Shown: positions 23,407-34,678 of the stretch, in pieces
Numbering within the stretch: position 1 is the stretch's first letter
Layout of the letters: each line of letters begins with the position of its first letter
Source: Warburgia ugandensis
Taxonomy: Eukaryota; Streptophyta; Magnoliopsida; Canellales; Canellaceae
Direction: 5' to 3'
Assembly (NCBI GenBank): GCA_035236585.1
Contig: CP141130.1
Span: 31,135,501 to 31,199,500 of the forward strand
DNA length: 64,000 nt
Program-made: the position numbers and the translations under genes
Notes under the pieces: generated by a model
What the model saw: only the letters and a program-made list of their open reading frames with translations
The model's database searches: none
Told to the model about the DNA's origin: nothing

Positions 23407-26400
23407 TTGAATAAAGCTAAGAAGGGATCAAACTTCAATGAGTTAATGGAAGTGTTTAAACATGTACAAATCAATATACCATTATTCAATGCAATTAAAG
23501 ACATCCTTGCCTATGCTAAATTCTTAAAAGAGCTTTGCACAACAAAGCGAAACTTAATGTGCAAAAGAAAGCCTTCCTCACTGAACATGTGAGCTCTTTG
23601 ATTCAACACAAGACCCCACCAAAGTTTAGAGGCCCAGGATGTCCTACAATCACTTGCATCATTGGAGATCATGTCATACATAGGGCACTTCTTGACTTAG
23701 GGGATAGTGTTAACTTATTGCCATACTCTATCTATGAGCAACTAAAACTCAATGAGTTGAAACCAACCACTACCATGCTGCAATTAGCCAATAGATCTAT
23801 CAAGATATCTCATGGTTTGGTTAAAGATGTCTTTATACAGGTGGATAAGTTTTATTACCTTGTTGATTTCATTGTGCTAAACACCCAACCTGCATCAAAC
23901 CTCAGTAATCAAATCCTAGTCATCCTTGGACGTCTATTCTTGGCAACGTCCAACACCATTATTAACTGTAGGAATGGTGTAATGAAATTCTCATTCGGCA
24001 ACATGAAGGTTAAGCTTAATATTTTTAATGCCGATCAACAACATTTAGACCTCGATGATCCTTGTGATGTCAACTTAATAGAGAGTCTAATTAATGAGAT
24101 TCATTCACCATTGTCCATCTCGGATCCACTAAAGGCTTGTCTGATGCATTTTAATGGAGAATTTGACATAGACAAGTCTATTGAGGAGGTAAAAAATCTT
24201 TTAGATGTTGCACCACTCATGGATACCTCTAAGTGGGGTTCTTATGTGGAACCATTCCCTCTGTCTAAATCTGTCCCCATACCCTCAATAGAGCAACCAC
24301 CTTCTCTGGACCTGAAACCCTTACCTGATAACTTGAAATATTCATACCTAGGCCCAGATGAAACCTTACCTGTAATAATAGCATCAAACTTAGATAAAGA
24401 ACAGGAGGATAAGCTTTTAGATGTTCTTAAGGAACATAAAACTGCTCGAGGGTCGACAATAGCAGACATAAAAGGGATAAGTCCAGCCTTATGCATGCAT
24501 AGGATACATCTAGAAGAAAATACAAAACCTTCTAGGGAGACTCAAAGGCGACTAAACCCCTACATGAAGGACGTAGTTAGAGATGAGGTCCTAAAGCTCT
24601 TAGATGTTGGCGTCATATACCCTATCTCTGATAGTACTTGGGTCAGCCCCGTTCAGGTTGTACCTGAGAAGTCTAGGGTCACGGTAGTCAAAAATGAGGA
24701 TAATGAGCTAGTCCCCACCCGCATGACCACTGGGTGAAGAGTTTGTATTGATTATCAAAAGTTGAACGCAGTCATGAGGAAAGTTCATTTTCCTCTACCT
24801 TTCATTGACCAAATGCTAGAGAGGTTAGCCGGACATAGTTATTATTGTTTTCTGGATGGATATTCTGGTTATAACCAAATTCTTATAGCACCCGATGATC
24901 AAGAGAAGACCACCTTCACTTGCCCTTTTAGAACTTTCACCTATAGATGTATGCCTTCTGGGCTGTGTAATGCTCCAACTACATTTCAAAGGTGTATGTT
25001 GAGCATTTTCTCCGACATGGTAGAAAGATTCCTTGTGGTGTTTATGGATGACTTCTCAATATTTGGTTCATCATTTGATGAGTGCCTGCACCACTTGAAG
25101 TGAGTCCTTGTAAGGTGTCAGGAGAAGAATTTGGTCTTAAATTGGGAAAAATGCCATTTTATAGTACGGAGTGGGATAGTATTAGGCCACATAATATCAC
25201 CCAATGGGATAGAAGTTGATAAGGCAAAAGTGGATTTAATAGCCAACCTTCCTCCACCAAGGATGGTAAAAGAATTTGCTCTTTTTTAGGACACGCTGGC
25301 TTTTAGAAACGATTCATCAAAGATTTTAGCAAAATTGCCAAGCCCCTATGTAATTTACTTATAAAGGAGACCACTTTTGACTTTGATGAGGACTGTAAGA
25401 AAGCATTTGAGAGACTCAAGGCTGAATTGACTTCTGCACCTATTATTCGACCACTAGATTGGAACACACCATTCGAAATAATGTGTGATGCATCGGATTA
25501 TGCCATTGGAGATGTTTTGGTGCAGCGCATTGATAAACTTCCCCATGTGATATATTACACTAGTAAAACACTAAATGATACACAACTCAACTATTCCACT
25601 ACTAAGAAAGAGTTGTTAGTTGTAGTGTTTTCTTTGGATAAGTTTAGATCTTATCATTAGGGTCTAAGGTTATAGTATACTTGGATCATGCGGGTTTAAA
25701 GTACCTCCTATCTAAAAAGGATGCAAAACCTAGGTTGATTCGTTGGATACTACTACTACAAGAGTTTGACTTAGAAATTAGGGACAAGAAAGGTTCAGAA
25801 AATGTTGTAGCAGATCACTTATCCAGATTAGTGGTGGAGCACACTAGCGATCAAGGGCCTATAACTAAGTCATTCCCAGATGAACAGTTATTGCATGTTT
25901 TCCAACTACCTTGGTATGGAGATATTGTTAATTATCTTGTTACAAGACAAATGCCTAATCATTGGACCAAACAAGATAAAAAGAGATTTTTAACTAAGGT
26001 TAGATATTTTACTTGGGATAACGTACTTATTCAAGTACTGTCCTGACCAAGTAATTAGGAGATGCATTCCAGATAGTGAACAGAATCAAATCATCTCCTT
26101 TTGTCATGATCATGCATGTGGGGGCCATTTCAGCTCTAAAAAGATAGATGCAAATATTTTGCAGTGTGGATTTTATTGGCCTACCATATTTAAGGATGCA
26201 CATGCTTACTAGTGTCAAAGGTTAGGAAGTTTAGGAAGATGACATATGATGCCTTTAAACCCAATTCTTGTCATAGAACCTTTTGATATTTGGGGCATAG
26301 ATTTTATGGGACCTTTTCCTAATTCTTTTGGAAATCTATACATCCTCATGGGAGTGGACTACTTGTCCAAGTGGGTGGAGGTTTTACCCTGCAAAACCAA

Positions 26401-27028
26401 TGATCACAAGGTTGTGGTAAAAATTTTAAAAGAAAATATTTTTTCACAGTTTGGTACTCCAAGAGCCATAATAAGTGATGGGGGAAAACACTTTTGTAAT
26501 AAGGGGCTTGAGAACTTAATGAAAAAGTATGGTGTCAACCATAGGATAGCTACCCCATACCACCCTTAAACTAGTGGTCAAGTAGAGGTATCCAATAGGG
26601 AAATAAAGCGAATTCTAGAAAAGATAGTCAATCCAAATAGGAAAGACTGGTCTCTGAGACTTATTGATGCTTTATGGGCTTATCGTACAGCATATAAAAC
26701 CCTTATATGAATGTTACCCTACCTCTTGGTCTATGGAAAGGCCTGCCACTTACTAGTAGAGTTAGAGCACAAGGCATATTGGGCTATCAAAAAGCTAAAT
26801 TTCAACTTAGATTCTACTGGAACCCACATAAAACTCCAACTCAATGAATTGGAGGAATTGAGGAACGATGCATATGAGTCTGCACGATTGTACAAAGACC
26901 TAATGAAGGCTGTACATGATCGATATATTCTAAGAAAATCCTTCACACCAGGTCAAAAGATCTTACTATATAATTCTAGATTGCATCTATTCCCAGGAAA
27001 ACATCTAGATGGATGGAACCTTATATAG
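23407..27028 (+). pseudogene. pol of the family 2 Athila-type element (PR, RT, RNase H, IN; broken)
   Basis: Open from 23535 to a TGA at 24735-24737. Protease: HRALLDLGDSVNLLPYS with the catalytic Asp in DLG (residues 54-56 from 23535). An acidic linker (FDIDKSIEEVKNLLDVAPLM) precedes RT. RT: VCIDYQKLN directly after the TGA (relatives have Trp there), FLDGYSGYNQI, and the FMDD active site (25041-25052). RNase H: FEIMCDASDYAIG and YTSKTLND (25470-25600), and DHLSRL (about 25819). Integrase: His/Cys zinc segment near 26104-26220, [12 protein letters not shown] (about 26289), SKWVEV and IISDGGKHF (core Asp residues). Breaks: TGA 24735, frameshift near 25285, shift between 25660 and 25681, stop near 26046, TAA 26567-26569, TGA near 26708. 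Several fit G-to-A or C-to-T change. Confidence 0.9.
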
Positions 27029-28923
27029 TACGCACAATCTATCCTCATGGGGCCATCTCGATTGAAAAGGATGGAGAAATCCAAAAGGTCAATGGTCAAA
27101 GGTTAAAACCTTTCCTAGAAATGCCTAACCTTGAAATTGATGAGACCCTTTTAAAGACACCTAAGTATCATGATCCACCTTAGATTACCACTTCAAGAGC
27201 CTTGCAGCATATCATCATTGCACTCATCATTATGTCTGGCTGAAGATGTTAAACTTAGTGCTTATTGGGAGGCAACCCAAGGGTTTAGAGTCTACATCAC
27301 TCAACTTTCATATAGAATCCTACATTTTTCAACATTGGGGACAATGTTTCATTTAGGTTGGGGGGTGTAGGTGCACATAGAGATTTTGAATTTTCTTGAT
27401 TTTTTTCAGAAAAAAAAGAAGAGAGTTTTTAAAGTAGAGTTCCCTTACTGTGATGAAAACTAGATGTTTAGAATTTAGTAAATATATTGTTTTTACCTCT
27501 TAATGGGAATGCATATGAATAGTTTTGCATATCGTGCATGCGTTGAAGCATTTTATGAAAGTTAATTCTCGAAAACCATTTACACACAGCACATAATCAA
27601 GACTAATATAGAGGTATGACTTAGAGACCCCGAGGAAAATCAGTGGAGACCTATAACCTAGTGAGAGTTTGAGACTATCTTCTTTGAGAGGGTTATAAGT
27701 AATTCCATAATTTCTTCAGTGTACATACATTAGTGTGATCCTGTTACCCTTGTTTTCGTTAAACATCAAGAATAAATATGAGTAATAGCTTTAATTCCAA
27801 AATTTTATTGAATTTGACAGGCTTTAGGAAAACTAGGAAATGATATAGGTCATCCTTGCTTAGCTCAGAGACATAAAGCCTACCCAATATAGTATACCAC
27901 TAGTTAGCCTTTTGAGACTGTTATTAAGTCTTTTCTTTCTTAATCCCATTTACCTTAACCCAGAATAAACTAGTAAAATAAATAACCATTACCATCTTCA
28001 AAATGAGTAGAGTAGAAAAAGTTCAAAAATAGGACACAAAGTCAAAGAAGTGAGAAAAAATTAGCTGCCTTTCTTCCAAAGAAGAAAAAAAAAATGAAAA
28101 AGAAAAAGAAAGACCAAAAATTTGAAAAAGAAATTCACTTCAAGTGCAAACCAAAAAGAAAAGTTGTCCTAGCAGATATTCATTGAAGACATCTACTCAA
28201 TTTTGAACCTTTGAAATCTTTATACCTTTCTTTTCTAAACTTGTCCCAAGCCTACAATTCGTCCTAGTTAAAGACCTATTGATCTTAGGTGAACATAGTC
28301 TTAAAGAGGAGATAAAAAGAAAGAATTAAGGTAAAAGACCCCTAATATTCTTGGTGATGACATCCACTGTTAGGGATTACTTTCCTTTGTCTCATGAGCG
28401 TTTAAAAGAATTATGTGAACCATCAGTTTGTTGGATTCGGTCACATAATGAGAGAAATATGTTGAACCCCTTATATGAGAGTTTTATTTCTAAGCGTATA
28501 CCTATGAGGATTTGAGGTCAAAGCATATTTCCAATGGAATGTAAGCACGTCCAATTAGAAGTCAAGATTTATATGGCTGTACACACACATGGACTCTGAG
28601 AAATAACTTAAATAAAATGTCTTTAATATGTGTATGGTGTGTAAAATTGTCAAATCTTCTTCATTAAGTTGTGAAAAACTAGCCAATTTGCTAATGAATG
28701 AGGATTCTTTGAGATAAAATAGGGGACTTGACTTTCTTGAATTTTGTGGGTATATTCACTGCAAACCCTCACGAGGCATAACTCATCCACTAGGGGTAAC
28801 CTAGCGGTTCAAGGGCTTGTTGTATGTGCTAAATGTAATCTTGAGTACCTACAAAAGTGGCACTTTGTACCAATTGTGTATAAAATAGTTGTCTGCATAT
28901 TTTCTCGGGACTAGCAAAATACT
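27029..28923 (+). mobile_element. Post-pol non-coding region of the family 2 element
   Basis: Athila elements often carry an env-like gene here. I see no open frame and no membrane-type segment, only AT-rich sequence. Two blocks match the pol-less element at 46143-59199 (reverse strand): 27230-27365, including AACTTAGTGCTTATTGGGAG, and 28780-28934. Confidence 0.7.
27331..27366 (+). promoter_or_regulatory. Conserved hairpin plus G-rich tract at pol 3' end
   Basis: AACATTG, loop GGGA, CAATGTT (27331-27348), followed by a G-rich tract (AGGTTGGGGGGTG). The same arrangement occurs on the minus strand at 50362-50397. It may be an internal polypurine-like or RNA signal. Confidence 0.5.
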
Positions 28924-28934
28924 GGCTGGGGGTG
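28924..28934 (+). other. Polypurine tract of the family 2 element
   Basis: GGCTGGGGGTG ends directly at the 3' LTR, the site of plus-strand DNA priming. Confidence 0.65.
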
Positions 28935-30284
28935 TGTTAAGTGTTTAATTTTGGTTAAAAAACCATTACTTTAGCATTCAATTAGATCATCTAATCGTTC
29001 AAAAGTGCAAAATTTAGCTCAAATTGACCATCCAAACCTTAATTTCTCAAAATTAACGGTTAAATGATCATTAGAGTTTATTTATGACTAATGTGCAGGT
29101 TAGATGATTCTAATTTAGTCTTTTATTTTGCAGATCAACTAAAAGAAATTGGAAGGCTCAGATTTAATCTCAATGTTGTAGATAAGTGAAGATCAATAAT
29201 GAGAAGAATCCTAACTGTAAAAGAATTCCTAATAAGAAGAGTCCTAATTTGGGAGAGGATAAAGTTTCCTCATAGGAAGTTACCTCTTCAAGGAAGGAGG
29301 TCGAGAAAAACAAGGAAGTGCAAAGGTTATAAAGAGGAAAACCGTATGTGAGAGAGGGGGAGGTTTTTTTTTGGGAGTTTACTATTTTCTTTAACTTTGC
29401 TTGTTTCCTTTCCTTTGTTTACATTTGTTTGCCCTCTCTTTGCCTTTTATTCATCGTTTGTTTTCAAAGCACCAAACCCAGCCTTTGTTTCCATTGCACA
29501 AGCCACCGTTCCTTTCACTTCAGCCTTGCATCCATCGCACCACTGCACAAGTCCGTTCACGTTTCACCCTCTCTTTTATGTTCACAACCCAGAAGACCCA
29601 GCTGTTTTACCACAATTCGCCAACCACCTTCCCCGCACTAGTCATCCTCCATTCTCTGGCGTTCCTCCTTTGTTCACAGCACCAGGGCTAGTCAGTTGAT
29701 CTGCACTGGCCGACTCGTTTTCTTCGTCAAATCCACCATCTCCAACCAGGACCCATCACCTGATCCATCATCGGTCGGCCCAGAGGAAGAAAACCTAGAT
29801 CGAGTTTTCTCCCATCTCTTCTCCTCCTCTGGTTACATCATCGAGTTCCTTTGGTTTTTTTTTTTGTTTTAAAAATTGTCCAGAAATTCCAATTCTGCCC
29901 TTGGCAGATCTGAGAAATTCCAACTCTATGTTCTTTTTAATACCGTCTGAGTCCTCATTTTATTTTCATCTGTGTCCCTGAATATTCTGGTTTTTTCTTA
30001 TCCATGTTCTGCCTATCCAGGGACAGTGATATCTAAGACTGCATATTTAGTTTCATTTATTTTATTTTATTTTTTGGGAATTAGAAGGTCTGTAAGCTGT
30101 AGAAGTTAAATAAATTGAGAATTTTTATTTTATTGTTAGTTTATTTCTGTTATATTCTTTATTTTTATTTTTATTAATTGAATTTTATGTAAATCTCCAA
30201 CAGTTAAAGCGAGTCCCTGTGGGATCGACCCATATTTGCATAGCTATACTACAATAGCCCCGGCACTTGTGGAAAACATCAACA
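28935..30284 (+). mobile_element. 3' LTR of the family 2 Athila-type element
   Basis: 1350 bp, TG..CA. It is shorter than the 5' LTR mainly through loss of pyrimidine-rich sequence near 29820. Substitutions between the LTRs are scattered. Confidence 0.95.
29328..29334 (+). promoter_or_regulatory. Probable LTR TATA box (3' LTR)
   Basis: TATAAAG at the position matching 19580-19586. Confidence 0.5.
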
Positions 30285-30289
30285 TCATC

Positions 30290-31380
30290 CTACCTTGTTT
30301 ACACTATAGGATTCCTTTACTGTGTAAGTCTAATAGTTTGTCAGGTGAAAAGCTACTCATGCTCATCAATAAGTGGGTAATATTTTTCCCATGGAAAAGA
30401 AATGGTGATATTGTTTCTCTTCAAGAACTGTGACCATTGGATCCTAATCATCTAATGAAAAAAAAGGGATTAAAAATCTCCAGATTTAGAAAAGACAAAA
30501 ATGACTCCGAAATATCATGGTTACTGATTTGACAGTGTTCTTGGTAAATTTTGTGACTAAATGCACCAGGAAGGCTTTGGAGAGACCTGGAATTGAAGAG
30601 TATGGAGCCGGCCCTGTAACCTGTGGAAGAACTTTGTACTAAGGATCATAGGTATGCATTACTAGGAGGATGCCTCTTGATAGGAAAATTATGCAACCTA
30701 CTCGCACAGAATTTATCTTCTTCTCTTGTTCTGTAACTTAGATCTGAGATCAATCCTTTTGAAAATATATCCAAAAATTTATGTCACAGGTGAAGAACTT
30801 TTTCCTGCTAGTGGGACTCTCAGAAAGAAGGGTTTTGGAGTCTGATATCGAGGCCCTGGCATGTCTTTATGTTCTATTCAAAAGAAAGAGGTCCACTTTA
30901 GTTATTTATGTATAAAATCAGTCGCAGTCAATACTTGAACTTCTGATGAGTTAACTAAGTGTCACCAAACGTCAGTAAGTAGAAGGGGATGGACGGTTTT
31001 ATCCCTGCCATCAGTTAGGTTTGCTATCACGTGGAGATGTTTACTGATATCCAATTTCTCGGAAACTAAATCTTAACAGGCTTCTTACAGCTGGGGAATG
31101 CATTAGTTCGGAAGAATGAATTTGAGGGCAAAGGAAGAGTAGCTTTGTGCAAACGAGAAACGCATGTGGAAGGCGATAGAATCAGGTGAAGAGGCAGACG
31201 TACCAGAAACTGTATTCCTCTACTTGGATGTTGATACGTGTGACAACCCAGATCAGTTTCCTAATGCTCATCTCCTGTGTCACCAGTCACTCCCTTTAAT
31301 TACTCCATTACTGTGAGAGATAACAAACTGCTATCGGGTTACTAATATGTGGAAGATCTATGGTGTAGAAGTCAAGTTAA
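30290..31380. other. Intron sequence of the thioesterase pseudogene, no exon found
   Basis: Searched by eye for the missing exon 2 on the minus strand without success. Plus-strand coding-like pieces near 30565-30640 and 31090-31195 have no recognised family. Confidence 0.4.
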
Positions 31381-31437
31381 CTGCGTGTATATTACTTGTT
31401 TAAACACCATATATCTTATTCACTAAATATTAGTCAA
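31381..31437 (+). repeat. 57-bp inverted repeat, left arm
   Basis: CTGCGTGTATATTACTTGTT to the end ATATTAGTCAA is the exact reverse complement of 33136-33192. Confidence 0.95.
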
Positions 31438-31674
31438 TCAGGCGTGTAAAATTGAATTGGTGTAGAAGTCAGTTGCAAGATTAATGTTTCTTCGTCTTTG
31501 AACTCAGTTGTGTATTACTGGGTCGAATTCGTAATTGATCTAAACTAATCATCTAATAGTCCGTTTAGCATCTTGAATTATGCAAATACTATAATCTCAG
31601 TTGTAAGAATTTATGGTGTTGCTCCATGAGTACTTGCCTATGGCCAACGGAGCTCACACCTTTGACGGCTAAAG

Positions 31675-32230
31675 GTGTTGATTCTGTTGGAGATTCAACA
31701 GCAGGTAGCGCAGTGGCGCTAGGATCTCTCCAGGACGACCGTGGTTTGAGGCTGCCCATGAGTGCATGTGTACAATATTGAAAAAATAAAAAATGAAAAC
31801 ACCGTGGCTACCAGACAAATGGCCCCATGCATTCTTCTCATTTTCGAAAGCATGAAACTTTTGGTCTTGTGGGCTATCTAACGTTTAACTAAGAGCAAAA
31901 TACAAATATGCCAGAACTTTCTAATTAAATCATCTTTATGTTGTTGTTGTGTTGATTCTGTTGGAGATCCAACAGCAAGAGACCGAGCAGAAGCCTTTTA
32001 GCGCAGTCGCGCAAAGAGCTCTCCAGGCAGACCAAGCTACTCATGGGTGCATGTGCACAATATTAAAAAGGGAAAACATGAAAACACCGTGGGTACCAGA
32101 AAAATGCCCGATTCATTCTTCTCATTTTCGAAAGCATGAAAATTTTGATCTTGTGGACTGTCTGACGTTTAACTAAGAGAAAAATACAAATATGCCAGAA
32201 CTTTCTAATCGAATTGTCTTTATTATTATT
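31675..32230 (+). repeat. 274-bp tandem duplication containing tRNA-like promoter boxes
   Basis: Unit 1 is 31675-31948 and unit 2 is 31949 to about 32230; both begin GTGTTGATTCTGTTGGAGAT. Shared blocks include CATTTTCGAAAGCATGAAA and TACAAATATGCCAGAACTTT. Each has TAGCGCAGT(G/C)G, a box-A-like sequence, and unit 1 has GGTTTGAGGC, a weak box B. The units differ by substitutions and small indels, so the duplication is old. Confidence 0.85.
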
Positions 32231-32759
32231 GTTGTGGTTGTTGTTTGGTAACTGACACTCCTAATACCCAATGGATCTTTATATATAGAACCTTTCCATG
32301 ACTATCCTGGGTACCTCTTGCCAAACGTATTCTCAGAACATCTCTTAATTCAATTGCCCTCTCGTTAATAATTGACAAAAGATAGAAGGAAAACAGAAGA
32401 ATTTCCACTTCTCCAAAATAGAAAAGGAAAACCTAAGAGGATGTTTGGCAATGGCAGAACAAATCTTGAATTAAATTATCCATGAGTATTGACTTATGTT
32501 TTAGGTAAGAACTATTGATTTCTTCTCTGCTATTGCTGGCGTTAGTACACATACAGGAGGGTTGTGTTTTCTTTAATAATTTTGGTTATGTTTTAAGCCT
32601 GCAAACAATAGGGTAAAAACTCACTATTGATGAATAACTGTATCCACTGATTTTTATATCTGTGCCTCCAGATGCATTGTAAATCAGTGTATAGACAGCA
32701 GTTAGTCATCAACAATTCCTTAACTAGAAAAATTTGCCTAAAGTTTGTAGGTTGGGTAT

Positions 32760-33102
32760 GAGAAATGCTAAACCAAAGCGTCTGCAGTCAAAAGCACTTC
32801 AACTTTTGGCATGACAGGGTCCACTTATAAATGATCTAGTTCATATAGTCGGTTTGGCTTTGGAGGTCTCATAGTTAAAAAATCATGCATACTAGCATCC
32901 TACGAGATCATTTTTTCGTTCTTGAATATAGACATTTGTTTACAAAGATTCTAGCCATTTTTGAAAAGAAGAAATCTTTGGATGCTAGATTCATCCAATT
33001 TGCATGATTTTTGGACTAGGAAACATCCAAAGTGAAAGCAATTAGAAGAACTAGGGAGATCATCTTCAGGTGGACCGCAAGTGCTTTGGTTTAGGATTTC
33101 TC
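32760..33102. mobile_element. Probable MITE, 343 bp, with 20-bp terminal inverted repeats
   Basis: GAGAAATGCTAAACCAAAGC (32760-32779) is inverted at 33083-33102 as GCTTTGGTTTAGGATTTCTC with one mismatch. The internal sequence is non-coding. I could not define a target duplication, so the superfamily is open. Confidence 0.5.
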
Positions 33103-33135
33103 TAAAGTGCAGAAAAGTTATGCAAAATACGAAAT

Positions 33136-33192
33136 TTGACTAATATTTAGTGAATAAGATATATGGTGTTTAAACAAGTAATATACACGCAG
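33136..33192 (-). repeat. 57-bp inverted repeat, right arm
   Basis: Exact reverse complement of 31381-31437, separated by about 1.7 kb. Confidence 0.95.
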
Positions 33193-33643
33193 GTAAAAGA
33201 AGTGGTGGGAGATAGTTGGTGACCAAATCGTAAATATTCTGGGCCACCACTTAACGGGCGATCCTAACCCTTTCAGAGCCGTCCACTCTCTAGTACATAA
33301 TAGTTGGAGAAGATCTTTGGTGCGTGGGCGATAAATAACATTTTAGACATGCAAAGTATTTATGTGGTGAAAGCCGAGAGCAATCCCACGAGAAACTTAT
33401 AACGAAGAATATGGACATCAATGATGAAGAAAACAAACATAACATAACTTACAATTGAGGGTTAAGTTATTCCTGAATTATGTTTTTTATCCTGATGCTA
33501 TTTGCAGCTTGAAAGCATAAATAAGATCACGCATCCAAGTAAAAGAGAGCTAAAACCTTTGGCTCTTTGTACTTACATAATTTTATATATGTTTTAAGGC
33601 TCCAAAATCAGAATAGGAGGGGAAGAAAGAGCAAAGCACTGAC

Positions 33644-34075
33644 CTGAAGAAGATTCATGAGAGTTTCCATAGTAGCAGTTTTGTCTGGTCCAATTTCATA
33701 CGATCTGATTACGAAAATCTGTCTATAAACAAAGCGGTCCTCCACAAATCTTCCCAGCTTAAAAGTCAGAATTGGCACATTGCAATTCTTACTCACCCTT
33801 TCAATACTCCTACCGTTATGTGGAGCCTCATTGACACTCACCCCATTCATCTTTCTCCCATTGAATTTGTTCACACTTTGACTGCCGTGAACACGTAAAC
33901 CTCTAACCTGTATATTGTTCTCTCTCTACCCCGGATAGCTACCGCCCAAACTTCTCACTTCTCTCTTTCCCCTCCAAACATCGACACTCACCTTGGGAAG
34001 TCCGGCAGCTTTTCTGGCTTCTTGCTGACATAACCCCCGCAGAGAATACGATCTAGTGTTGCTCGACATGGCCAT
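33644..34075 (-). pseudogene. FATB-like exon 1 with premature stop
   Basis: ATG at 34073-34075 begins MAMSSNTRSYSLRGLCQQEA, a basic, Ser-rich start that suits a plastid transit peptide. TAG at 33926-33928 (codon 50) interrupts it. The frame then stays open through KFNGRKMNGVSVNEAPHNG and the family's N-terminal hot-dog start GRFVEDRFVYRQIFVIRSYE and TATMETLMNLLQ. It ends at the donor GTCAGT. The start is chosen as the only upstream ATG giving a transit-like leader. An internal Met after the stop (33862) could in theory restart translation but would lose the leader. Confidence 0.85.
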
Positions 34076-34631
34076 TAGAACCTGTAGTTCAAGTTATCAT
34101 CCGTTTACAGAGGAACCTGCCAAGAAAATTGTAAATTCGTAACGCGTCCAAGCACTTTTTATGCATGCAGAGTATTTGTGTAGTGAAAGCGCAAGAGAAG
34201 ATTTTGGGACTCAAAAAGGATGGAGGAGAAAGGAAAAGGAAAAGAGATTTGAGACAAAACTTAACGTGTCTGAACAAGATTTAGAGGGATTTGTGTGTTG
34301 AACAACTTCAATGCTTTTTGGTGGAGAGGAATAGAGAGACTCAAACGTTAGTCTACACGCAACTGTAGAAATTTGGGTGGTGAGCACATGGATTTTAAGG
34401 ATATAATAATTGGTAATAAGCTAATAATATGAAGCAATTCTTGTTATGTTATCCCCGTGTTGCTGATTGAGATTTAAAAGTGAGAGAAATAAGGGATGCC
34501 ATGAGAGACGTTGGGAAATATCGGGAAACGGTTGTAGCTCACCTGGCCTACTGGAAATGAAGGTAAAATGGGCAAAAAGTCTAAGGCCCAACCTAAAGGG
34601 AGGGAAAATTTCAACTCTAGATAGAAGTCAA

Positions 34632-34636
<5 letters not shown>

Positions 34637-34676
<40 letters not shown>
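34637..34676. repeat. (GA)20 microsatellite
   Basis: Uninterrupted GA run about 560 bases upstream of the pseudogene start codon. Confidence 0.95.

Positions 34677-34678
<2 letters not shown>

Larger units (their letters stand above)
19169..30284 (+). mobile_element. Complete Athila-type Ty3/Gypsy retrotransposon (family 2), 11.1 kb
   Basis: Both LTRs (19169-20566 and 28935-30284) begin TGTTAAGTG and end AACATCAACA. The element is bounded by the 5-bp target duplication TCATC (19164-19168 and 30285-30289). In order it holds a tRNA-Asp-type primer site, a 1.2-kb leader, gag, protease, reverse transcriptase, RNase H and integrase, a 1.6-kb non-coding 3' part, and a polypurine tract. Gag and pol are broken by stops and frameshifts, so it is not self-sufficient. 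It lies in the intron of the thioesterase pseudogene, on the opposite strand. Confidence 0.95.
16561..34075 (-). pseudogene. FATB-like: FATB-like acyl-ACP thioesterase pseudogene, split by an 11-kb retrotransposon
   Basis: Plant FATB enzymes hydrolyse acyl-ACP in the plastid stroma and so end fatty-acid chain growth. Exon 1 (33644-34075) encodes a basic N-terminus and GRFVEDRFVYRQ..IRSYEIGPDKTATMETLMNLLQ. Exons 3 to 6 (17804-17917, 17556-17730, 17320-17388, 16561-16812) encode GDVVEIDTWVAASGKNG, WVIMNRETRMLSKIPEQVR, PRWSDMDVNQHVNN and MTLEYRREC. All visible splice sites are GT/AG and phases agree. The Asp, Asn, His of DVNQH and the Glu of EYRREC, proposed as catalytic in this family, are kept. 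Defects: TAG at 33926-33928 in exon 1; exon 2 (expected to end with YPTW and carry the CysGlu-type core) not found in 17918-33643; an Athila-type element, a SINE and other repeats in the intron; and KYNGRILE where relatives have KYIGWILE. Recent loss is inferred because most codons are still sound. Confidence 0.85.

Noticed and set aside
27371-28923. Possible env-like gene after pol
   Set aside because: Expected in some Athila elements, but no open frame, signal peptide or membrane segment is visible.
30540-30645. Plus-strand peptide resembling TRKALERPGIEEYGAGP
   Set aside because: It looked briefly like a PLP-enzyme segment, but the following sequence does not fit any family I know; too short to support.
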